From: Acidobacteriaceae bacterium
GTDB lineage: Bacteria; Acidobacteriota; Terriglobia; Terriglobales; Acidobacteriaceae
Assembly: GCA_003165855.1 (NCBI GenBank)
Contig: PMXH01000123.1
Span: 8,403 to 16,811, forward strand
Length of the DNA stretch: 8,409 nt
Reading direction: 5' to 3'
Shown piece by piece: positions 1 through 5,034 of the stretch. Within the stretch, counting starts at the first letter, position 1. Each line of letters starts with the position of its first letter. The position numbers were made by a program, and so were the translations under genes. The notes under the pieces were generated by a model that saw nothing but the letters and a program-made list of their open reading frames with translations, searched no databases and was not told the origin of the DNA.

Positions 1-24
1 CTGGCCGCTGAGGTGCAGTCATGA
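1..24 (+). CDS. Possible 3' end of an upstream gene (partial)
   Basis: The first 24 bases can be read in frame 1 as LAAEVQS followed by TGA at 22-24. That stop overlaps the ATG of the next gene at 21-23 in the ATGA arrangement typical of translationally coupled genes. Seven codons are too few to name a product, and an open frame this short can occur by chance. The only support is the overlap itself and the lack of room for a promoter before the next gene. Confidence 0.3.
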   Translation: MAAEVQS

Positions 25-1052
25 GTCATAAAGTGACGCTGATACCGGGGGATGGGATTGGGCCGGAGGTGACGCAGGCCACAGTGCGCATTCTGGAAGC
101 GTCCGGCGTGAAATTTGAATGGGAGTCTTTCCAGGTCGGGACAGATGCCTTCGAGAAGTACGGCGAATACATTCCGAAAGAAGTGATTGAATCCATCGAG
201 CGCACTCACGTTGGGTTGAAGGGACCGGTGACGACGCCGGTGGGCGGCGGTTTTTCCAGCATCAACGTTGCCTTGCGCCGGAAGTTTGAGCTGTATGCGA
301 ACTTCCGCCCGATCCGGAATCTGCCGCATATTCCCACGCGTTATCCCGATGTGGATCTCATCATCGTGCGCGAGAATACCGAGAGTCTGTATTCCGGACT
401 GGAGCACGAGGTGGTACCCGGAGTGGTGGAAAGCTTGAAGATCATCACCGAGAAGGCTTCGACCCGCATTGCGAAATTCGCCTTTGAATATGCCCGCAAG
501 AACCAGCGAAAGAAAATCCACGCTATTCACAAAGCGAACATCATGAAGCTATCGGACGGATTATTCCTGCGCTGCTGCCGCGACGTGGCCAAGGGATATC
601 CGGAAATCACCTACGGTGAGCACATCGTCGATAACACGTGCATGCAGCTGGTGATGAATCCATATCAGTACGACATGCTGGTGATGGAAAACCTGTACGG
701 CGACATTCTTTCGGACTTGTGCGCCGCGTTTGTCGGCGGCCTGGGATTTGTACCCAGCGCAAACCTGGGCGACCACTGCGCCATTTTCGAGGCGGTTCAC
801 GGGTCGGCTCCCGATATCGCGGGAAAGAATCTGGCGAATCCAACCGCGCTCTTGCGGTCTTCGCTGCTGATGCTCAGACATCTGGGCGAGTTCGACGCGT
901 CTACGCTGATTCGCAATGCCCTGGAGAAGGTGTACCGGCATCCCGAAAAGCTGACGAAAGACATCGGCGGTCAGGCAGGAACGTCGGAGTTCGCGGATGC
1001 GGTGATCGAGGAAATGGACAAGGCAAAGGCCGCGCCCGCAGCCGCTCTCTAG
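21..1052 (+). CDS. icd: NAD-dependent isocitrate dehydrogenase
   Basis: A 343-residue cytoplasmic enzyme that should oxidatively decarboxylate isocitrate to 2-oxoglutarate in the TCA cycle. It starts with the family signature LIPGDGIGPEV (7-17). The isocitrate-binding set is visible: S80 and N82 in SINVALR, R86, R96, R117 in the REN motif, Y124 and K171. Metal-binding aspartates are D204, D228 and D232 (GDILSD). S80-x-N82 argues for isocitrate rather than isopropylmalate. The segment HGSAPDIAGKNLANP (260-274) has Asp-Ile where NADP enzymes carry Lys-Tyr, so NAD is the likely cofactor. The stretch around RENTESLYSGLEHEVVPG resembles eukaryotic IDH3 more than the longer E. coli Icd. GAGGTG at 10-15 is a suitable ribosome site, five bases before ATG. 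The C-terminal tail is Ala-rich. Homoisocitrate dehydrogenase is a less likely alternative. Confidence 0.93.
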   Translation: MSHKVTLIPGDGIGPEVTQATVRILEASGVKFEWESFQVGTDAFEKYGEYIPKEVIESIERTHVGLKGPVTTPVGGGFSSINVALRRKFELYANFRPIRNLPHIPTRYPDVDLIIVRENTESLYSGLEHEVVPGVVESLKIITEKASTRIAKFAFEYARKNQRKKIHAIHKANIMKLSDGLFLRCCRDVAKGYPEITYGEHIVDNTCMQLVMNPYQYDMLVMENLYGDILSDLCAAFVGGLGFVPSANLGDHCAIFEAVHGSAPDIAGKNLANPTALLRSSLLMLRHLGEFDASTLIRNALEKVYRHPEKLTKDIGGQAGTSEFADAVIEEMDKAKAAPAAAL

Positions 1053-1071
1053 AGACGGTTTCAATCTTTTT
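1042..1071 (+). terminator. Weak candidate terminator after icd
   Basis: CCG (1042-1044) and TCT (1046-1048) can pair with AGA (1053-1055) and CGG (1056-1058), leaving C1045 bulged and a four-base loop. A T-rich stretch with five consecutive T follows, ending at about 1071. The stem is short and overlaps the stop codon, so this is only a possible intrinsic terminator. It fits with a new promoter lying just downstream. Confidence 0.28.
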
Positions 1072-1103
1072 ACAATTCTTCGACAGGTTGCTCGATTCCG
1101 CCA

Positions 1104-1132
1104 TTGACTCTCGCCCCAGATGGGAGTAGATT
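1104..1132 (+). promoter_or_regulatory. Sigma-70-like promoter ahead of hemH
   Basis: TTGACT at 1104-1109 matches the -35 consensus at five of six positions. It is followed by exactly 17 bases and then TAGATT at 1127-1132, which matches the -10 consensus at four of six. Transcription would begin near 1139-1141, leaving a leader of about 17 bases before the hemH ATG. It is the best-placed promoter I could see in the window and would serve hemH and, by read-through, the four respiratory genes behind it. No operator repeat is visible around it. Confidence 0.55.
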
Positions 1133-1156
1133 CGCCCGTTCTGGGGAATCTGGGGG

Positions 1157-2206
1157 ATGACGCGCACATCACGGCGTGTGGGGGTGATTCTGTTTCAGCT
1201 CGGCGGGCCTGACACGCTGGCTGCGATAGAGCCTTTCCTTTATAACCTCTTCTGCGATCCCGATATTATTGACTTCCCTTTTGCCCGCCTCGGTCGTAAG
1301 CCCTTGGCTAAGCTGATTTCGACCACCCGCGCCCGTAAAGTGCAGCACCACTACGCCACGATTGGCGGGGGCTCGCCCATCCGGCGCTTCACCGAGCGAC
1401 AGGCCCGGGCTCTGGAGATAGAACTCGCAAGTCACGGTCGGGAGGTGAGATCTTTTGTGGCCATGCGCTACTGGCATCCCTTCACCCGCGAAGCCATCGC
1501 ACAGCTCGAGGCGGCGCAATGCGACGAAATCGTGTTGCTCCCCTTGTACCCGCAGTACTCGTCCACCACCACGGGCAGCAGCCTCAACGAATGGCAGCGG
1601 CTGTTCCGCAGCGACGTTCCCGTGCGCGCCGTAACAAGTTTCTACCGGCATCCCGCTTATCTGGACGCGGTGATCGAAAGAGTTGAACAGGCCCTGGCGC
1701 GATTTCCGCTGCCCCAGCGAGCCGAAATTGTTTTCAGCGCGCATAGCGTGCCCATGTCCGTGATTGCGAAGGGGGATCCTTACCAGCGGCAGATTGAGGA
1801 AACCGTGCGTCTCCTGATGGAGCGCGCCGGATGGCCGAACCGTCACCGGCTCTGCTACCAGAGCAAAGTGGGAGCGAGCAAGTGGCTGCAGCCGTCCTTG
1901 CACCGAACTCTGCATGATCTGGCCGCCGAGAAGAAACGGGAAGTGTGTATCGTCCCGGTGGCGTTTGTTTCCGACCACGTAGAAACGCTGGGCGAGATTG
2001 ATCACGAAGCGCGCGAGGAGGCTCGGCGGCTGGGCATCACGCAGTTCGAAATGAGCGCGGGCTTGAACGATTCTCCGAAATTTATCTCGGCTCTGAGGGA
2101 GTTGGTGCTGGAAGCGCTCGGCGAAGAAGAGGATTCCTGCACAGGGATTCAGGCGACCGGCAGACAATTGACAACTCCAGGTTTGTTGGCAGCCGCAGGC
2201 GATTAG
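1157..2206 (+). CDS. hemH: Ferrochelatase (protoporphyrin type)
   Basis: A 349-residue enzyme that inserts Fe2+ into the porphyrin at the end of heme synthesis. The N-terminus VGVILFQLGGPDTLAAIEPF followed by LYNLFCDPDIID is the standard HemH opening, which supports the ATG at 1157. The ribosome site is weak: GGGGAA at 1143-1148 and a G run touching the start. The catalytic histidine is H196 in FSAHSVP, followed by GDPY (206-209). The second active-site motif, SDHVETLGEID, has E276. CYQSKVGASKWLQPS (233-247) resembles the YQS-x(n)-WL-P segment of protoporphyrin ferrochelatases of Gram-negatives rather than coproporphyrin ferrochelatases of Firmicutes, so the product should be protoheme. About 25 C-terminal residues after LVLEAL are not conserved. 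The next gene starts 29 bases later, so hemH is probably co-transcribed with the heme-consuming cytochrome genes. Confidence 0.95.
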   Translation: MTRTSRRVGVILFQLGGPDTLAAIEPFLYNLFCDPDIIDFPFARLGRKPLAKLISTTRARKVQHHYATIGGGSPIRRFTERQARALEIELASHGREVRSFVAMRYWHPFTREAIAQLEAAQCDEIVLLPLYPQYSSTTTGSSLNEWQRLFRSDVPVRAVTSFYRHPAYLDAVIERVEQALARFPLPQRAEIVFSAHSVPMSVIAKGDPYQRQIEETVRLLMERAGWPNRHRLCYQSKVGASKWLQPSLHRTLHDLAAEKKREVCIVPVAFVSDHVETLGEIDHEAREEARRLGITQFEMSAGLNDSPKFISALRELVLEALGEEEDSCTGIQATGRQLTTPGLLAAAGD

Positions 2207-2223
2207 GACCGAACTAATAGAGC

Positions 2224-2229
2224 AGGAGG
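2224..2229 (+). promoter_or_regulatory. Strong ribosome binding site of the Rieske gene
   Basis: AGGAGG is a full match to the anti-Shine-Dalgarno core and lies six bases before the ATG at 2236. It is the strongest ribosome site in the window and fixes the start of the Rieske gene. The 29-base gap from hemH leaves little room for a separate promoter. Confidence 0.8.
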
Positions 2230-2235
2230 GTACCC

Positions 2236-2883
2236 ATGACGGTTCCCGGAAGCGAACAACCGAACCCGAGTCCGAATCCAGATGCGGCTAAGCCCGCAGC
2301 GGGTGCGGTGGATGCCACGAAGTATGTGGGCACACCGGCGGTTGGAACCTCAAAGGCAGCGGCGGCTGGTGGACTTTCTTCAACCGGTCCTTCGAACACC
2401 GAGATCGACCAGCGGCGCCGGCGGCTGGTATGGGTCGCTGTGACGGCATTCCTGACCGCATGGTTCCTCGCCTTCTTCCGATTCTTTCTTCCCCGTACTC
2501 TGTTCGAACCCAACACGGTTTTCAAGATCGGCTATCCCTCGGAGTTCGCGCTGGGGGTCGATACCAAGTTTCAGCAAAAGTTCCGGATCTGGGTCGACCG
2601 CACGCCTGACCGCGTGTTCGTGATTTATGCGCGCTGCACTCACTTGGGCTGCACACCGGACTGGAAACCGAGCGAGAACAAGTTCAAGTGTCCATGCCAC
2701 GGCAGCGGCTATGACAGCGAGGGCATTAACTTCGAAGGCCCGGCGCCGCGCCCCATGGATCGCGCCCACGTCGAACTGGCGCCTGACGGGCAGATTATTG
2801 TGGATACTTCCCGCCTGTATCAGTGGCCGAAGGGACAGCCCAGCAAATTTAACGATCCGGGAGCTTTCTTAACCGGAGTGTAA
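2236..2883 (+). CDS. petC: Rieske [2Fe-2S] subunit of a quinol:cytochrome c oxidoreductase
   Basis: A 215-residue membrane-anchored iron-sulfur protein that takes the first electron from quinol at the Qo site. Residues 1-55 are a low-complexity Pro/Ala/Ser/Gly-rich tail. Four arginines at 60-63 precede one transmembrane helix (about 64-85). This resembles a degenerate twin-arginine signal anchor, the usual export route of Rieske proteins. The periplasmic head has box I C134-T-H136-L-G-C139 and box II C152-P-C154-H155-G-S. C134 and C152 with H136 and H155 should bind the cluster, while C139 and C154 should form the disulfide that marks high-potential quinol-oxidising Rieske proteins. The proline-containing GPAPRPMD loop (168-175) follows as expected. 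The gene is the first of four that encode the complex. The symbol is by analogy with split-cytochrome-b operons; petA/qcrA is equally defensible. Confidence 0.95.
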   Translation: MTVPGSEQPNPSPNPDAAKPAAGAVDATKYVGTPAVGTSKAAAAGGLSSTGPSNTEIDQRRRRLVWVAVTAFLTAWFLAFFRFFLPRTLFEPNTVFKIGYPSEFALGVDTKFQQKFRIWVDRTPDRVFVIYARCTHLGCTPDWKPSENKFKCPCHGSGYDSEGINFEGPAPRPMDRAHVELAPDGQIIVDTSRLYQWPKGQPSKFNDPGAFLTGV

Positions 2884-2888
2884 GAAAC

Positions 2889-2915
2889 ATTGATTCAATG
2901 ACTCATTGAGTCAAT
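2889..2915. repeat. 27-base near-perfect palindrome between Rieske and cytochrome b genes
   Basis: Left arm ATTGATTCAATGA (2889-2901) is followed by one central base (2902) and a right arm at 2903-2915. The arms are complementary at 12 of 13 positions, and the exception (T2894 against G2910) would be a G-U pair in RNA. It starts six bases after the Rieske stop and ends 20 bases before the cytochrome b ATG. It is AT-rich with no T run behind it, so it is not an ordinary intrinsic terminator. It could be a dimeric-regulator operator or an RNA hairpin for processing or stability. Which one is not decided by the sequence. Confidence 0.7.
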
Positions 2916-2935
2916 TCGAAGGTTTCGAGGCAATC

Positions 2936-3868
2936 ATGGCTGACGAAAATATCCCGAACGGCAAGAACGGCAAAGTGGGCTTGGTCGACCGCGTCAAAGA
3001 AGATATTCAGGCGCTGAAGGTCGATATCCCCGCCAAGGCGAAGGAACAGATCGAAGGGCTGAAGGATCCGACCAAGACTCAGGTCTACACTTCGATCTTT
3101 CGGCACAAGCACGACGACACGCCGCGCAACCGTGCTCTGGGCGTGCTCTCCAACGTGTTCCTGCATTTACATCCGGCGAAGATCAATCGCGATGCGGTGC
3201 GTTACAGCTACACCTGGGGTATGGGCGGGATTACGTTCTTTCTGTTCATCATCCTCACCTACACCGGCGTGCTGCTGATGTTCTACTACCACCCGAGCAA
3301 GGTGCAGGCATTTCGCGACGTGCTTTATCTGGAGCACGACGTCCCTTTCGGCAAAATTCTGCGCAACATGCACCGCTGGGCCGCCCACCTGATGGTGATC
3401 GGCGTATGGCTGCACATGTTCCGCGTGTTCCTTACGGGATCGTATAAGAAGCCCCGCGAGTTCAACTGGAACATTGGCGTGCTGCTTCTGGTGTTCACTT
3501 TATTGCTCTCGTTCACGGGGTATCTGCTGCCCGACGATCAACTTGGATTCTGGGCCGTGACCGTGGGCACGAACATGGCGCGAGCCACGCCGCTGCTGGG
3601 GCATGAAGGGCCGTTCGGATCGATGCTGGGCATGACGCCATACAACGATGTGCGCTTCGGTCTTCTCGGCGGATCGATCGTGGATGCGAATGCTCTGTTG
3701 CGGTCGTATATCTGGCACTGCATTGGCATTCCGATTGTCGCTTCGATCCTGATGATCGTGCACTTCTGGCGGGTACGGAAAGACGGCGGCATCTCAGGTC
3801 CGGCGCCGGTGATGCTGGAAGCTGAAGCGGATAAACCACGGAGAGGACCGAAGGCGGCGGGAGAGTGA
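2936..3868 (+). CDS. petB: Cytochrome b, N-terminal heme-binding subunit (b6-like)
   Basis: A 310-residue inner-membrane protein that carries the two b hemes across the membrane for the Q cycle. A charged soluble N-terminus of about 88 residues precedes four hydrophobic helices at about 92-117, 147-166, 179-197 and 258-279. Helix B has H146 and H160 (MHRWAAH...WLHMF). Helix D has H261 and H276, with 14 residues between them, the spacing of cytochrome b6 and Firmicutes-type proteins rather than mitochondrial bc1. The conserved LPDDQLGFWAVTVGTNM loop (198-214) follows helix C. The GGIT segment (97-100) aligns with b6, but the cysteine that holds heme c_i in b6f is absent (L103 in my alignment). 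I prefer ATG 2936, with GAGG at 2927-2930. An in-frame TTG at 2906 would add ten residues but lies inside the palindrome. The C-terminal b region is encoded by the next gene. Confidence 0.95.
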   Translation: MADENIPNGKNGKVGLVDRVKEDIQALKVDIPAKAKEQIEGLKDPTKTQVYTSIFRHKHDDTPRNRALGVLSNVFLHLHPAKINRDAVRYSYTWGMGGITFFLFIILTYTGVLLMFYYHPSKVQAFRDVLYLEHDVPFGKILRNMHRWAAHLMVIGVWLHMFRVFLTGSYKKPREFNWNIGVLLLVFTLLLSFTGYLLPDDQLGFWAVTVGTNMARATPLLGHEGPFGSMLGMTPYNDVRFGLLGGSIVDANALLRSYIWHCIGIPIVASILMIVHFWRVRKDGGISGPAPVMLEAEADKPRRGPKAAGE

Positions 3869-3874
3869 GCGACA

Positions 3875-3949
3875 AAGTCAGAATGAAGAAGTAAGAATGC
3901 AGAAGTAAAACGAACCCACTTCTTCATTTTGATTTCTGACTTCTGCATT
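3875..3949. repeat. Inverted heptanucleotide array, linker 1 (petB-petD)
   Basis: Five 7-base units run from 3875 to 3909 with consensus close to AAKKMAG, for example AATGAAG and AATGCAG. Five units of the opposite orientation run from 3915 to 3949, for example CTTCATT and CTGCATT, after a gap of only five bases. AATGAAGAAGT (3882-3892) is exactly complementary to 3918-3928, and AATGCAGAAGT (3896-3906) to 3939-3949. The two pairings cross, so they form either alternative hairpins or a pseudoknot. The array occupies most of the 120-base gap between the two cytochrome b genes. It is not a CRISPR: units are 7 bases long, contiguous and inverted. Confidence 0.75.
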
Positions 3950-3988
3950 ATCGAATTTAGCCACGGTATTCGAGGCGAGAGAAATCTT

Positions 3989-4918
3989 ATGGACTGGCGA
4001 CAACTTTGGGAGATTTGTTCGGCTCCGGATAACGTGCCGATCGTGGGCCTGATCCCGCTGTTGGCCTTCTACATTTATCTGGCCTGGAGGCAGGCGCACG
4101 CCAACGATCAGTTAATCGAACAACTGGAAGGCGATGCCGCCCTCGCCAAGACGCATCACCGCAAGACTTGGCCCTTCAAGCCGGGCTGGCAAAAGGAAGT
4201 ACACGTCTGGCCGTTTCTGCTGCGCATAGAATTTCTCGCCGCCATCATCGTCACCATCATTCTGATGGTCTGGTCGATCACGCTGAACGCGCCGCTCGAA
4301 GAACCTGCCAATCCCAACCTCACGATGAATCCGGCCAAGGCCCCGTGGTACTTCCTGGGACTGCAGGAGATGCTCGTTTATTTCGATCCCTGGATCGCCG
4401 GCGTGGTAATGCCCACAATGATCATCATCGGCCTGATGGTTATTCCATATATCGACACGAACCCGCTGGGCAGCGGTTATTACACGTGGAAGCAACGGAA
4501 GTTTTCCATTGGGACATTCCTGTTCGGCTTCATCATTCTCTGGATCGCGATGATCATCATCGGAACGTTCATTCGGGGGCCTGGCTGGCAGTGGTTTTGG
4601 CCGGGGCAAACCTGGGACCACAACCGGCTGATCTATGAAGTGAACCGCGATCTCCCCGACATTTTCGGGATCACGTCGAACATGGCGAAGGCGCTTTTCG
4701 GCGCGGTCGTAGTTGGAGGGTATTACCTGCTGGGAGGCTTTCTCGTGTATTCGCTGTTCCGGCGATACATGGGGAAAGACTTCAAACGCATGAGCCTGCT
4801 GCAATTTGGGATCACGCAGTTCCTTTTGCTGAGCATGGTGGCGTTGCCCTTGAAGATGGCGCTGCGGCTCTTGTGGCACATCAAGTATGTGTGGATTACG
4901 CCCTGGTTCAATGTTTGA
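3989..4918 (+). CDS. petD: Cytochrome b C-terminal subunit (subunit IV-like, extended)
   Basis: A 309-residue integral membrane protein supplying the C-terminal part of cytochrome b, including the quinol-oxidation (Qo) loop. About six hydrophobic helices are visible (roughly 17-33, 76-99, 138-154, 175-196, 235-257, 272-296), against three in b6f subunit IV, so there are extra helices at both ends. The Qo motif normally PEWY reads A118-P-W-Y121 inside NPAKAPWYFLGLQE, so the usual Glu/Asp is replaced by Pro. I recall this variant from other split-b complexes with multiheme partners. RGPGWQWFWPG (196-206) follows the fourth helix. No heme histidine pairs are expected or seen. The ATG at 3989 has GAGAGA six bases upstream. 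An in-frame TTG at 3929 would add 20 residues (MISDFC...) that read through the repeat array and look non-native. The symbol is by analogy. Confidence 0.92.
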   Translation: MDWRQLWEICSAPDNVPIVGLIPLLAFYIYLAWRQAHANDQLIEQLEGDAALAKTHHRKTWPFKPGWQKEVHVWPFLLRIEFLAAIIVTIILMVWSITLNAPLEEPANPNLTMNPAKAPWYFLGLQEMLVYFDPWIAGVVMPTMIIIGLMVIPYIDTNPLGSGYYTWKQRKFSIGTFLFGFIILWIAMIIIGTFIRGPGWQWFWPGQTWDHNRLIYEVNRDLPDIFGITSNMAKALFGAVVVGGYYLLGGFLVYSLFRRYMGKDFKRMSLLQFGITQFLLLSMVALPLKMALRLLWHIKYVWITPWFNV

Positions 4919-4923
4919 GAAGC

Positions 4924-5016
4924 GTCGTTGGTCGTTGGTCGTTAGTCGTTGGCCAACACCCACGGTGTCGGCACAAAACATGAATCGCGAACGACCAACG
5001 ACCAAGGACCAACGAC
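4924..5016. repeat. Inverted heptanucleotide array, linker 2 (petD-multiheme gene)
   Basis: Four units of GTCGTTG (one GTCGTTA) fill 4924-4951, and four units of its complement CAACGAC, with single changes, fill 4989-5016. The two arms pair in register at 25 of 28 positions. The 37-base loop contains its own hairpin: GCC (4952-4954) with GGC (4970-4972), and ACACC (4956-4960) with GGTGT (4964-4968). The structure fills almost the whole 116-base gap and ends eight bases before the ribosome site of the multiheme gene. No T run follows, so a simple terminator is unlikely. It has the same design as the array in the previous gap with a different unit. Confidence 0.8.
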
Positions 5017-5024
5017 TGATTTTC

Positions 5025-5030
5025 GGAGGA
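5025..5030 (+). promoter_or_regulatory. Ribosome binding site deciding a GTG start
   Basis: GGAGGA lies four bases before GTG at 5035 (five from the GGAGG core). It supports the GTG as start of the multiheme gene, since the next in-frame ATG falls inside the membrane helix. Confidence 0.75.
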
Positions 5031-5034
5031 AGCG

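Noticed and set aside
21..1052. 3-isopropylmalate dehydrogenase (leuB)
   Set aside because: The S-x-N isocitrate motif (S80, N82) and the IDH3-like REN region fit isocitrate dehydrogenase, and no leucine-pathway neighbour is present.
638..1129. 163-codon + strand frame overlapping the 3' half of icd
   Set aside because: It is an out-of-frame, Arg-rich shadow of the isocitrate dehydrogenase gene with no motifs.
1169..2167. 332-codon open frame on the - strand opposite hemH
   Set aside because: It mirrors the ferrochelatase frame, has no recognisable domain, and the + strand has complete HemH motifs. Long antisense frames are common in GC-rich coding DNA.
2906..2935. TTG at 2906 as start of cytochrome b
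   Set aside because: It sits inside the palindrome, uses a rare start codon and adds ten residues with no family resemblance. ATG 2936 has GAGG five bases upstream.
3929..3988. TTG at 3929 as start of the petD-like gene
   Set aside because: The added 20 residues are simply the translated repeat arm. ATG 3989 begins MDWRQLWEI and has a purine-rich ribosome site.
3875..5016. CRISPR array or tandem-repeat protein signal
   Set aside because: Repeat units are 7 bases, contiguous, inverted, and without spacers or cas genes nearby.
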